This document shows, one piece after another, positions 23,850 through 34,065 of a stretch of 64,000 nucleotides of DNA; positions within the stretch are counted from its first letter, which is position 1; each line of letters begins with the position of its first letter. The DNA lies in contig NZ_LMID01000001.1 in assembly GCF_001428605.1 (NCBI RefSeq), positions 310,001 through 374,000 on the forward strand. Reading direction: 5' to 3'. The DNA comes from Sphingomonas sp. Root720. GTDB lineage: Bacteria > Pseudomonadota > Alphaproteobacteria > Sphingomonadales > Sphingomonadaceae. The translations under genes were made by a program, and so were the position numbers. The notes under the pieces are model-generated. The model was not told where the DNA came from and ran no database searches. It was given only the letters and a program-made list of their open reading frames with translations.

Positions 23850-25283
23850 ATGCGACATTATCTGAGATTCTACATCGACGGGGGATGGGTCGATCCGATG
23901 TCGTCCGGGACGCTGGATGTCATCAACCCTGCAACCGAGCAGGTGAACGGCACGATCGCATTGGCGACGAGCGAGGATGTCGATGCGGCGGTCACCGCCG
24001 CCTGCCGCGCCTTTCCGGCCTGGTCAGACAGCACGCGGGAGGATCGCCTCGCCGTACTAAAGCGGGTGCTGGCCTGCTATGACGAACGCGCCGAGGACCT
24101 TGCCGCGGCCGTCACACAGGAGATGGGCGCCCCGACGGCGCTGGCGAAGAAGGCGCAGGTTCCGATCGGCCGGGTGCACATCGCCTCGGCAATCGATATC
24201 CTCGCCAGCTATGAATTTTCCGAACGTCGCGGGGCGACGCTAATCGACAAGATGCCGATCGGGGTGTGTGGCTTCATCACTCCGTGGAACTGGCCGCTGA
24301 ACCAGATCACCTGTAAGGTCGCCCCCGCGCTCGCCACGGGCTGCACCATGGTACTCAAGCCGTCCGAAGTCGCGCCTTTCTCCGCGCAAATCTTCGCCGA
24401 GATCATGGACGCCGCCGGGGTGCCACCGGGCGTGTTCAACATGATCCAGGGCGACGGGCCGGCTGCCGGCGCGGCGCTTTCGAGCCACGTCTGTGTCGAT
24501 ATGATCTCCTTCACCGGCTCGACGCGCGCCGGGATTGAGGTCGCGCATAATGCCGCGCCGACCGTCAAGCGGGTGCATCAGGAACTGGGCGGCAAAAGCC
24601 CCAACATCGTCCTCGACGACGATCAGCTCGCGCGCAATGTCGGGCGCGGGGTCGCGCATATCATGGTCAACTCGGGCCAGAGCTGCAATGCGCCGACGCG
24701 CATGCTGGTCCCCGCGGCCCGCATGGCCGAGGCAGCCGATGCGGCGCGTGAGGCCGTGGCGAGTATCACGGTCGGCGATCCCTCCAGCGCCAGGATGGGC
24801 CCGGTCGTATCCGAGATCCAATGGCAGAAGATCCAGAAACTGATCCAGGCCGGCATCGCCGAGGGCGCCGAGCTGGTCGCCGGCGGCCTGGGCAAGCCCG
24901 ATGGCCAGTCGATCGGCTATTATGTCAAACCCACCATTTTTGCCAGCGTCGATAATGGCATGACGATCGCCCAAGAGGAAATCTTCGGCCCCGTCCTGAC
25001 GATCATCGGCTATGACGCGATCGATGACGCCATCCGCATCGCAAACGACACGCCTTATGGCCTGGCCGCCTATGTGAACGGCAGCGACCATGAAACGGCG
25101 CGCGCGATCGCCGCCCGTCTACGGGCGGGCCAGGTCGCCATCAATGGCGCTCAGGATCCTACCGCACCCTTTGGCGGGTTCAAGATGAGCGGCAACGGGC
25201 GCGAATGGGGCGAACGCGCCTTTGACGAATTTCTCGAAACGAAAGCGGTGCTCGGCTTCGAACCCGCGCCGGCGAGGGCCTGA
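23850..25283 (+). CDS. NAD(P)-dependent aldehyde dehydrogenase
   Basis: The ATG at 23850 follows GGGAGA and gives 477 residues; the open frame upstream has no homology. N147 in TPWNWPL, E245 in QELGGKSP and C279 in GQSCNAP are the catalytic residues of the non-acylating family. FGPVLTIIGYD and PFGGFKMSGNGREWG complete the pattern. It oxidises an aldehyde to the acid in the cytosol. The aldehyde may arise from the CoA-transferase/MetE-like step or from retro-aldol cleavage of a side chain (inference). It lies 34 nt after the MetE-like gene and 5 nt before a crotonase. Confidence 0.93.
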   Translation: MRHYLRFYIDGGWVDPMSSGTLDVINPATEQVNGTIALATSEDVDAAVTAACRAFPAWSDSTREDRLAVLKRVLACYDERAEDLAAAVTQEMGAPTALAKKAQVPIGRVHIASAIDILASYEFSERRGATLIDKMPIGVCGFITPWNWPLNQITCKVAPALATGCTMVLKPSEVAPFSAQIFAEIMDAAGVPPGVFNMIQGDGPAAGAALSSHVCVDMISFTGSTRAGIEVAHNAAPTVKRVHQELGGKSPNIVLDDDQLARNVGRGVAHIMVNSGQSCNAPTRMLVPAARMAEAADAAREAVASITVGDPSSARMGPVVSEIQWQKIQKLIQAGIAEGAELVAGGLGKPDGQSIGYYVKPTIFASVDNGMTIAQEEIFGPVLTIIGYDAIDDAIRIANDTPYGLAAYVNGSDHETARAIAARLRAGQVAINGAQDPTAPFGGFKMSGNGREWGERAFDEFLETKAVLGFEPAPARA

Positions 25284-25288
25284 CGTCG

Positions 25289-26173
25289 ATGTCGAGTTTC
25301 GAGAATATCCTCTACGCGGTCGATAGCGGTATCGCGACGATCACGCTGAACCGGCCCGACCGGATGAATGCGATGACCTTCACCATGGCCGAGGAACTGA
25401 TCGCCGCCTTCGATCTGGTCGATGCCGACGATGCAGTCCGCGCCGTGGTCGTCACGGGCGCCGGCCGCGCCTTCTGCGCGGGCGCGGACCTTCAGGGGGG
25501 CGGCACCTTCGGAAAGCGCCACCATTCCGACACACTCATCCGTCCGGACGGATCGATCGCCTATGAGACGGAGGAAGCGCGCGATCGGGGCGGCAAACTC
25601 GCGCTCCGGATTTTCGGCTGCCTCAAGCCGGTGATCGGCGCGATCAACGGCGTCGCCGTCGGCATCGGCGCGACCATGGCGCTGCCGATGGATATTCGCC
25701 TGGCGAGCGATGGGGCCCGCTTCGGCTTCGTTTTCGTTCGGCGCGGGATCGTCCCCGAAGCGGCGTCCTCCTTCTTCCTGCCGCGGGTCGTCGGTATTTC
25801 CCAGGCGCTCGAATGGACGATGTCCGGCCGCGTCTTCCCTGCACAGGAAGCGCTCGAAGGTGGTCTGGTGAAGCGCCTGCTGCCCGAAGCCGATCTTCTC
25901 GCCGCCGCTTATGATCTGGGAAAGGAAATTGCCGATAATGCAGCTCCCGTGTCGGTTGCCCTGGCGCGTCAGATGATGTGGCGCGGCTTGACGATGCAGC
26001 ATCCGATGGAGGCGCACCGCCTCGACAGCCGGGGCGTGCTGGCCCGTAGCCGCAGCGCCGATGCCGCCGAAGGCGTCGCGTCCTTCCTGGATAAGCGCCC
26101 CGCCAACTATCCCGATCGCGTGTCGCGCGACATGCCCGACTATTTTCCATGGTACACCGATCCGGCCTATTGA
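25289..26173 (+). CDS. enoyl-CoA hydratase/isomerase (crotonase)
   Basis: The 294-residue protein has TGAGRAFCAGADLQGG and NGVAVGIGATMALPMDIRLA as oxyanion-hole regions. The active-site loop RRGIVPEAASSFFLPR keeps the Glu of the PEAASS type found in carnitinyl-CoA hydratases and EchA-like proteins acting on unusual acyl-CoAs. It has an extended C-terminus with DMPDYFPWYTDPAY. Last gene of the 21.6-26.2 kb operon, it ends 10 nt from the end of an SDR pseudogene transcribed the other way. The substrate is unknown. Confidence 0.9.
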   Translation: MSSFENILYAVDSGIATITLNRPDRMNAMTFTMAEELIAAFDLVDADDAVRAVVVTGAGRAFCAGADLQGGGTFGKRHHSDTLIRPDGSIAYETEEARDRGGKLALRIFGCLKPVIGAINGVAVGIGATMALPMDIRLASDGARFGFVFVRRGIVPEAASSFFLPRVVGISQALEWTMSGRVFPAQEALEGGLVKRLLPEADLLAAAYDLGKEIADNAAPVSVALARQMMWRGLTMQHPMEAHRLDSRGVLARSRSADAAEGVASFLDKRPANYPDRVSRDMPDYFPWYTDPAY

Positions 26174-26183
26174 CAGCGGGGCT

Positions 26184-26725
26184 TCACCACGGGGCGCGGC
26201 CGGCATCTTCGAAGAATCCCCGGTCGGCCCGTCGGAGGGAAGCTGCGCCACACGCAGCGGCGTCGCCCCGCACTGGGCGGCTGACCGGTCGGTCGCTGTT
26301 CCCGGTAAGAGTCGGTCGCGCAATGTCCCGAACTGGGCCGCATTCACCTTGATGGGCGCATCGCGCAGCCCAAGTCATCGCGACAGCGCCGAAGAAGTTC
26401 GTCTCGAAGATATCCCGGATACCTTCCACCGACTTCTGCGCTTCCAGATCGTCCGCGCCGAAGCCGGCTTTGTTGACGAGGCGGCCAACGGGTTCGATCG
26501 CCGCGACGGCGGCGGCGATCGATGCGTCGCTGCGAATATCGCATGCCAGCCGTTCGACCGAACCGCCCTCCGAGAGCAGGCGAACCGCTGCCATCGAGCC
26601 GCGTGTGCCGTCGCGACAGGCGAGGAAGACATGATCGCCACCTTGCGCCCCCCCGCGCGATCTCGAAGCCGATGCCCTTATTGGCGCCGGTTACGAGGGC
26701 GATGCGAGTCGCAGGGCGGCGCTCA

Positions 26726-26726
<1 letters not shown>
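26184..26726 (-). pseudogene. frameshifted SDR (carbonyl-reductase-like) pseudogene
   Basis: Pieces of one SDR lie in order but in different frames. ATG at 26726 (ATGA overlap with the upstream stop) opens MSAAL; a 1-nt shift gives TRIALVTGANKGIGFEIARG. At a C7/G7 run (26648-26654) one base too many breaks the frame, after which DHVFLACRDGTRGSMAAVRLL continues to FGADDLEAQ and ETNFFGAVAM. The catalytic YxxxK region is deleted: the text jumps to APIKVNA. A last shift near 26215 precedes GFFEDAGRAPW and the stop. At least three indels plus a deletion rule out a single sequencing error. It belonged to the operon of the gene at 26726-27724. Confidence 0.75.
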
Positions 26727-28568
<1,842 letters not shown>

Positions 28569-28620
28569 GCGGCGAAAACTTTCGGTTGTCGGCCGTGGAT
28601 AGCGCCGTCGCCCTGTGGCC

Positions 28621-28641
28621 CTCCCCCCCCTTACCGGGGAG
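28621..28641. repeat. short G/C hairpin between EamA and SDR genes
   Basis: CTCCCC (28621-28626) pairs with GGGGAG (28636-28641) across a 9-nt loop, 5 nt from the EamA stop. No T-tract follows on the minus strand. It matches the style of the C-tract/G-tract elements at 15291 and 21521. Confidence 0.3.
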
Positions 28642-28645
28642 CCTG

Positions 28646-29536
28646 TCAGACGATGGCGCGCTCGGTCCTCTCCCGACCGAGCACATGTTCCCGCCAGACG
28701 ATCATCAGGCCGCTGCAGATGATGAGCGGCGCGCCGATCCAGATGGCGGGCCCCGGAAGCCGATCGAACAGCAGCCAGCTGAACAGTATTGCCCAGATCA
28801 GTGCAGTATAATCCATTGGCACGATGACGGAGACCGGCGCGAAGCGGAGCGCGGCGGTCATAGTCAACTGGTTGGCCCCGCCGATGATGCCCGCCGCGAT
28901 GAGCAGTGCCCAGACATGGGGCGAATGCGGCCGCCATAAGATGGCGTAGAAGGGCGACACGACGATAAGCGACAGGATCGAAAACCAGAAAACCGTGGTG
29001 AGTGCGGCCTCGGTCTGGCCGATGCGCCGCAATAGGACGAGGACGCCGGCCGTGAAGAACGCGCCGATGATGGCGAGCAGCGCGCCCCAGGATTGCAGGC
29101 CGACGGAGCCCGGCTGGACGAGCATCAGGACGCCGACAAACCCGATCATCACCGCGATCCACCGCCGCCACCCCACCGCCTCGCCCAAGATGATCGCGCT
29201 GAGCAGCGTGGCCGCCATCGGCACAGTGAACTGGATCGTCGTCGCTTCCGACAGAGGTAGGACGAGCAGCGCCGCGAAGATGCAGGTCATGCCGGTCAGG
29301 CCGACGGTGGATCGTGCGATATGCGCGCCCAGCCTGCGCGTCTTCAGGCTGGCGAGCCCGGGGCCCATCGTCGCCAGCACCAGCACGAGCAGCAGCGTTC
29401 CCGCCTGACGGAATATGAGGAGGTCGATCAGCCGCGCGCCATAGCCGTCCGCCAGTTTCATCGTCGCATTGGCGACCGCGGCGAGAAACACCGAGACGAG
29501 GCGCAAGCCGATTCCAAAACTGCGCCGCTCCGTCAT
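28646..29536 (-). CDS. EamA/DMT-family membrane transporter
   Basis: The 296-residue protein has ten hydrophobic segments in two five-helix halves, as in EamA (drug/metabolite transporter) proteins. Recognisable parts are the first half ending in FAALLVLPLSEATTIQFTVP and the second in ALRFAPVSVIVPMDYTALIWA. It resembles the S-adenosylmethionine/RhtA-like branch, and probably exports or imports a small metabolite across the inner membrane. It is divergent from the ligase-TetR pair, with 169 nt between. The substrate is unknown. Confidence 0.87.
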   Translation of the reverse strand: MTERRSFGIGLRLVSVFLAAVANATMKLADGYGARLIDLLIFRQAGTLLLVLVLATMGPGLASLKTRRLGAHIARSTVGLTGMTCIFAALLVLPLSEATTIQFTVPMAATLLSAIILGEAVGWRRWIAVMIGFVGVLMLVQPGSVGLQSWGALLAIIGAFFTAGVLVLLRRIGQTEAALTTVFWFSILSLIVVSPFYAILWRPHSPHVWALLIAAGIIGGANQLTMTAALRFAPVSVIVPMDYTALIWAILFSWLLFDRLPGPAIWIGAPLIICSGLMIVWREHVLGRERTERAIV

Positions 29537-29705
29537 CGCGCTGGGCTACTCCGCTCGAGAAACTGTCGGAGCAGCGGGGCCGCGCCATTGCCCCTGCCGC
29601 ATCGGCAATCGGCGGCGCCCGGTCCCCACCCTAGAAAGGGGGGGATGACCTCTGCATCTTGCCGCACTTCTGCGCCTGCAAGCCGATCGAGGGGCAGAGA
29701 CGCAC

Positions 29706-31238
29706 GTGTACATCACCCAGGGTATTCACCGGGCCGTTCAGATCCGTGCCCAGGCGGACGCCACGGTGTTCGACGGCCGCCGACACAGCTGGCAGGAGCT
29801 TCAGGACCGCGTCGCCCGCTTGGCCTCGGCCTTGCGCGCGCTCGGCCTGGAAGCCGGCGGCCGGGTGGCGCTGATCGCCGGCAACACCGATCTCTATATC
29901 GAGGCAATGTATGCGACCTGGTGGGCGGGCGGCGTGCTCGTGCCCGGAAACTACCGCTGGACCGAGACCGAGCATTGCCAGGCGCTCGAAGAAACCAAAG
30001 CGCATGTCCTGATCGTGGGCGAAGACCTGCACGAGGTGGGGCAGTCGCTCGCCGAACGCTGCGGCATCGTGCATCTTGTCGTGCTGGCGGCCGGCGATGC
30101 TTCCACCCCCGACGGCCTGCTGCGCACCGAGGATATGATCGCCAGCGCAACACCGATGAAGGATGCGTGCCGACAGAGCCATGCGCTCTGCATGATCGTC
30201 TATACCGGGGGGACGACCGGACGATCGAAAGGCGTGATGCTCTCGCACTATAACCTCATTTCCAACATTCTCGACGTCAACGCGATCGCGCCTTTCCCGC
30301 CCGAGCCCGTCTTCCTGCATTCGGCGCCGATGTTCCATCTTGCTGGCGCGGGCGCAGTGCTCGGAACGACGATGTTCGCAGGCACGCATGTCGTGCTGCC
30401 CGCCTTCAGCCCGGCGGCGGTGATCGAGGCGATCGAGCGCGAGGCCGTAACGGTGGCCATGCTCGTCCCCACCATGTTCGTGATGCTGCGCCGCCATCTG
30501 CGCGAGCGCCTGGCGGATCTCGGCTCGATGCGGCGGGTGCGCTACGGCACGACCGCCATCTCCGCCGAACTGCTCACCGAAGCGATGGAGATGTTTCCCA
30601 ACGCCGAGTTTCAGCAGGGTTATGGCCAAACTGAATTGTCTCCGTCCGTTGCCGTCCTCGAGCCCCGCTTTCACCATCCTTCCGACAGCCGCTCCTATCT
30701 GCGGTCGGCCGGCCGCCAGACCATGGCCGCCGATATCCGCATCGTTGACGAGCAATTGAAGGACGTGGCCCTCGGGCAGGTCGGCGAGATCATGGCGCGC
30801 GGCCCGGGCGTCATGTTGGGCTATCTGAATCAGCCGCAGCTCACCGCGGAAACCATCGTCAATGGCTGGGTCCGCACCGGGGACGCCGGTTATATGGACG
30901 AAGCCGGCTTTCTCTATGTTGTCGACCGCCTGAAGGACATGATCATTTCCGGCGGCGAGAATGTCTATTCGAGCGAGGTTGAAAACGCGCTCGCATCGCA
31001 TCCCGCCATTGCCGAATGCGCGGTGATCGGTCGCCCCGATCCGATATGGGGCGAAGGGGTGCACGCTATCGTGCGCCTGGTGGAGGGATCGGTCGCCGAC
31101 AAGGATGAGCTGGTACGGCACTGCAAGAGCCTGATCTCCTCCTACAAATGCCCGCGATCGATCGAGTTCTGGGAAAGCCCACTTCCGCGTTCGCCACAGG
31201 GCAAGCTCCTCAAAGGCAAGCTCCGTTTGACCGTCTAG
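29706..31238 (+). CDS. acyl-CoA synthetase (AMP-forming), paralogue of the 8.2 kb ligase
   Basis: The start is probably GTG at 29706 (MYITQGIHRAVQIRAQA), giving 510 residues. YTGGTTGRSKGVMLSHYN is the P-loop, GYGQTELSPS the adenine motif, and PLPRSPQGKLLKGKLR the C-terminal lysine segment. It is clearly a close paralogue of the 8248-9795 enzyme: both contain DLYIEAMYA-WWAG, then VLVPGNYRW, and share most of the C-terminal half. It activates a carboxylic acid to acyl-CoA. A TetR gene follows in the same direction, so ligase expression may be tied to that regulator. Confidence 0.92.
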   Translation: MYITQGIHRAVQIRAQADATVFDGRRHSWQELQDRVARLASALRALGLEAGGRVALIAGNTDLYIEAMYATWWAGGVLVPGNYRWTETEHCQALEETKAHVLIVGEDLHEVGQSLAERCGIVHLVVLAAGDASTPDGLLRTEDMIASATPMKDACRQSHALCMIVYTGGTTGRSKGVMLSHYNLISNILDVNAIAPFPPEPVFLHSAPMFHLAGAGAVLGTTMFAGTHVVLPAFSPAAVIEAIEREAVTVAMLVPTMFVMLRRHLRERLADLGSMRRVRYGTTAISAELLTEAMEMFPNAEFQQGYGQTELSPSVAVLEPRFHHPSDSRSYLRSAGRQTMAADIRIVDEQLKDVALGQVGEIMARGPGVMLGYLNQPQLTAETIVNGWVRTGDAGYMDEAGFLYVVDRLKDMIISGGENVYSSEVENALASHPAIAECAVIGRPDPIWGEGVHAIVRLVEGSVADKDELVRHCKSLISSYKCPRSIEFWESPLPRSPQGKLLKGKLRLTV

Positions 31239-31248
31239 CGCGGCCTCC

Positions 31249-31267
31249 GGCCTTGGCCGCCAAGGCC
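31249..31267 (+). terminator. hairpin after the ligase gene
   Basis: GGCCTTGG (31249-31256) and CCAAGGCC (31260-31267) form a perfect 8-bp stem with a 3-nt loop, 10 nt after the ligase stop. No T-run follows. It may terminate or attenuate transcription before the TetR gene (start 31346). Confidence 0.45.
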
Positions 31268-31345
31268 TCGTTGCACTACGGCGCAGGGGTTTCTACAACT
31301 GCGCGATATTTTTTGATCATTCGCAGAACGGAAAGTCGGGGGCAC

Positions 31346-32026
31346 ATGACCGCAACAGGAAAACGGCGCAAGCCCGACGAGACGATCGTTCCGAAGGATC
31401 GGATCGTCCATGCCGCAACCAGCCTGTTTGCGGAAAAGGGCCTGCACGGCGCCGGCCTGCGGGAGATCGCCCGGGCGGCGGGCGTGAACGGCAACATGAT
31501 CTCCTACCATTTCGGTTCGAAGGAGGATCTGTACGCCACGGTCATCGAATCGACGGCCAACGCCCTTTGCGCCGCCCGTATCGCGATCCTCGAAGAGCTC
31601 GATCACCGTTACTCCCCGGCCGCGCCACCCGTGCAGGAGATAATGCATGCGTTCATTCACCCGGTCTTCCTGCTGATCGAGGAGGATGGGGCGCTCTGGA
31701 GCGATTTCATCCGCGCCTATCGCCGCGAGATGGGGACGGAAATCTGGTATGAGGTCAACGCCCGGACGTTGGCACCCATCCTCAGGCGCTTCGTCTCCGC
31801 GCTGCACCGGTCGCTGCCGTCCGCCTCGCGCGCCGATGTCAGCTTCGTGCTCGAACTTGCCGCCCATTCGCTCACCATCACCACCGAGGTGGACGTCACC
31901 TCGATGAAGGGCGACAGCCTGCGCACCGGACGATCGCTCGGGGCGCTCGAAAAGCAGCTTATTGAAAGCCTGAGCGCCGCCGCCCTGCGCTTTTCAGGAA
32001 GCGATACGGCCACGGCGACCCGATGA
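31346..32026 (+). CDS. TetR/AcrR-family transcriptional regulator
   Basis: The ATG at 31346 gives 226 residues; frames upstream overlap the ligase and lack homology. The N-terminal DNA-binding domain (about 18-70) reads RIVHAATSLFAEKGLHGAGL, then REIARAAGVNGNMISYHFGSK, a classic TetR helix-turn-helix. The C-terminal part resembles the CerR/DUF1956-type ligand domain (FIHPVFLLIEEDGALWSDFI, YRREMG). It probably represses the flanking transport/ligase genes and releases DNA on binding an acyl-CoA or pathway substrate. It is the only TetR gene in the window, so it is one candidate for the 14-bp boxes further right, though none of them lies next to it. Confidence 0.92.
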   Translation: MTATGKRRKPDETIVPKDRIVHAATSLFAEKGLHGAGLREIARAAGVNGNMISYHFGSKEDLYATVIESTANALCAARIAILEELDHRYSPAAPPVQEIMHAFIHPVFLLIEEDGALWSDFIRAYRREMGTEIWYEVNARTLAPILRRFVSALHRSLPSASRADVSFVLELAAHSLTITTEVDVTSMKGDSLRTGRSLGALEKQLIESLSAAALRFSGSDTATATR

Positions 32027-32052
32027 CGTCGCGCCATCGGGTCGCCGTGGCC
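32008..32052. terminator. 18-bp perfect inverted repeat ending the TetR gene
   Basis: Bases 32008-32025 (GGCCACGGCGACCCGATG) are repeated exactly in inverse at 32035-32052 with a 9-nt loop. The left arm includes the last codons and most of the stop codon of the TetR gene; the right arm ends 10 nt before the convergent hydrolase stop. This is almost certainly a shared bidirectional terminator partly inside coding sequence. Confidence 0.7.
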
Positions 32053-32061
32053 AGCTCTGGA

Positions 32062-33069
32062 TCAGGCGTGGTTACAATTGCGATGATCGTGGTTGCTATG
32101 GGCATCGCGTACCATGTCGCGCCACCGCGACATCGCTCCGTAGACATGAAGTTCATATCCCGCCGGGAAGGTCTCGCCGAACTCGCGGTATAGGGTGAAG
32201 ACGTTGCCGACGATCCGCTCGGCGTCCAGCCACTTGGCATATTCGCCCAGCACCATGTCGCGCGCCGCTTCTTCCCAGCCCATGCCGGCGTCGTAGCGCT
32301 TACGCGCTTCGTCGCGGACGAACTCGAAATAAACCTTCTGGCTGCGAACCGAGGCCTTGTCGGCGATAGGCCCGTGGCCGGGCACGATAACATCGACATC
32401 GAGGTTTAGCATATAATCGCACGCATCGATCCAGTTCTGGACCGGGCCCGCCCACATCACCGGCGTTCCCTCGTTGAACAGGAGATCTCCGGTGAAGATC
32501 GTGCGATCGCCGGGCACATAGACGATTGTGTCCGACTTGGTGTGCGCCGGCCCGAGATCGATCAGCTTGACGAGCTTCTCCCCCACCATCAGGTCCAATT
32601 CGCCTTCGAAGGTACGGTTCGGCGGCGTCAGCGTCACGCCCGAAACGTCGAAATACTGACCCATCGTTTCATAGAGAAATTCGCCGGCTTCGCCGAGATC
32701 CGTCTCTTCCTTGGCGAAAATCCGCTCCAGACGCGCCATGTTGGTGGCGGCGATATCCTCGGCCGCCTTCTTACCGGCGATGATCTCGGCCCCGGCGACC
32801 AGCTCGTTGCCCAGGAAATGGTCGGCGTTGGCATGGGTGTTGACGAGCCGATCGATCTTCGCCGACTGCGGAACCTTCCGGCGCATCTCCTCCAGCATGT
32901 CACGGGTGATGTCGACGCCCATCAGCGTATCGACCAGCAAAGTTTCGCCCTGGCTTTCAATGAGGCCGGCATTGCTCCAGCCCCACGAACCATCTGGCTG
33001 CAGATAGGCATACACGCCATCACCAGTCTCGTGCAAACCCTTGGTAAACTGCCATTTGGACATCCGCAT
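32062..33069 (-). CDS. metallo-beta-lactamase-fold hydrolase
   Basis: The 335-residue protein has the MBL order: an N-terminal strand region, the metal loop THANADHFLGN, then LGPAHTKSD, FTGDLLF and IVPGHGPIAD. In the first motif the usual H-x-H-x-D-H reads H79-A-N81-A-D83-H84, so the second His is Asn. This variant recurs in a subgroup of uncharacterised MBL proteins, and the zinc site may be altered rather than lost. The tail is His-rich (HSNHDHRNCNHA). It may hydrolyse a thioester, lactone or ester of the pathway (inference). It converges on TetR and is next to the IS relics. Confidence 0.87.
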   Translation of the reverse strand: MRMSKWQFTKGLHETGDGVYAYLQPDGSWGWSNAGLIESQGETLLVDTLMGVDITRDMLEEMRRKVPQSAKIDRLVNTHANADHFLGNELVAGAEIIAGKKAAEDIAATNMARLERIFAKEETDLGEAGEFLYETMGQYFDVSGVTLTPPNRTFEGELDLMVGEKLVKLIDLGPAHTKSDTIVYVPGDRTIFTGDLLFNEGTPVMWAGPVQNWIDACDYMLNLDVDVIVPGHGPIADKASVRSQKVYFEFVRDEARKRYDAGMGWEEAARDMVLGEYAKWLDAERIVGNVFTLYREFGETFPAGYELHVYGAMSRWRDMVRDAHSNHDHRNCNHA

Positions 33070-33218
33070 CTCCGCTCCGCAAATCCTCTAGAAGCAGCGG
33101 AGCTAGGCAATATCTCTAGCCTCTAACCCACCCGTGGTGGGGGGAACCACTTTAAGGGCTGAGTAGCCCCTAGGTTTCTGGACGCCTTCGATCCTAATTT
33201 TGAGGACAGGAGGCGGTG

Positions 33219-33487
33219 ATGGGGAAGCCCAATTTCAGCGATGAGTTCAAGCGTGATGCGGTGTCGCAGATCACGGAGCGAGGTTATCCGGTGGCGGAGG
33301 TTTCGCAGCGGCTCGGGGTCAGTCGGCATTCGCTCTATGCGTGAAAGCGGCAGCTTGCCAGGCAAGTGTCGGGCGATGCCAACAAGGACGCCGAGATCCG
33401 CCAGTTGAAGCGGGAGCTGCCCGGGCGACCGAGGAGCGCGACATCCTAAAAAGAGCCACCGCGTATTTCGCCAGGGATGCAAAGTGA
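33219..33487 (+). pseudogene. IS3-family transposase OrfA relic
   Basis: ATG at 33219 opens MGKPNFSDEFKRDAVSQITE and continues GVSRHSLYA, the helix-turn-helix of IS3-family OrfA proteins. A TGA at 33342-33344 replaces the Trp expected before KRQLARQ. The frame continues to IRQLKRELP, then shifts by one base near 33420 into ATEERDILKRATAYFARDAK, the usual OrfA C-terminus, with its stop at 33485-33487. A nonsense change and a frameshift make it dead. No intact terminal repeats were found. Confidence 0.8.
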
Positions 33488-33665
33488 GAGACGCGTTTGT
33501 TGCCGCGCATCGTGGCCAGTTCAGGGTTCGGTCAATGTGTCGGCCTGCGCATCCAGCCCAGTGGTCTTTATGCCCGGCAGAAGAGCCCGCTGAGCCAGCG
33601 GGCTCAGGAAGATGCTCGGCGGACCGAGTTGATCCGGCGGGCCTGGAACGTCAGCGGCAAGGACG
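33482..33665 (+). pseudogene. IS3-family transposase OrfB N-terminal relic
   Basis: Directly after the OrfA relic comes AFVAAHRGQFRVRSMC. After a 1-nt shift near 33542 it continues LRIQPSGLYARQKSPLSQRA and TELIRRAWNVSGK. This is the N-terminal part of an IS3-family OrfB. The text stops at about 33665, where an inverted transposase fragment begins, so the DDE catalytic core of this copy is missing. Confidence 0.75.
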
Positions 33666-33689
33666 CGATCAATCGAACGGCTTTTCAGG

Positions 33690-34065
33690 ATCGCCGCCCT
33701 GGTACTCGCGACTTTCTTATGCTCCCCGACCCCCGCGACAGTGACCACGCCGGGACACTCGGCAGCAGCCACAGCATCTTCCGCTGCGTTCGAACCATCC
33801 GGTTGACGCTCGCGATATAGACCTTCTCCAAAGGTCTGCCCGACTCGATAGAGAGGATGGTGACCCGAGGCGGCCAACCGTTCGCACACAGCATGGGCGA
33901 CGAACTCGGGACCATTATCGGACCTGATATGATCAGGCGACCCATGCTCGATGGACAGCTCGGCCAGCACGTCGATGACGTCGTTCGACCGAAACCGTCG
34001 CAGGGGTTCCGCGGCCCGATATCGAGGCAAGGATCGCGGAGTTATTTTTCGCCATGGTTCACTAA
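33690..34065 (-). pseudogene. inverted IS3-family transposase (integrase core) relic
   Basis: Read on the minus strand, 34000-33800 gives RFRSNDVIDVLAELSIEHGS, then PDHIRSDNGPEFVAHAVCER, the DNGPEF block of the IS3/retroviral integrase core. After a frameshift the next block reads IESGRPLEKVYIASVNRMVR, a degraded version of the conserved ...ENGYxESFN segment. Beyond it no match is seen. The fragment faces the OrfA/OrfB relic, showing a second insertion or an inversion. It ends at the stop of the PNPOx-fold gene. Confidence 0.7.

Noticed and set aside
26648-26654. Possibility that the SDR frameshift is only a homopolymer sequencing error
   Set aside because: Other shifts and an internal deletion disrupt the same gene, so fixing the G7 run alone does not restore it.
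29631-31121. Minus-strand frame of nearly 500 codons opposite the second ligase
   Set aside because: It is a mirror of the ligase coding strand; the same type of shadow appears opposite the paralogous ligase, as expected from shared sequence.
33150-34065. Active insertion sequence
   Set aside because: Nonsense and frameshift changes, missing catalytic core in one copy and no terminal inverted repeats show that the elements are dead.
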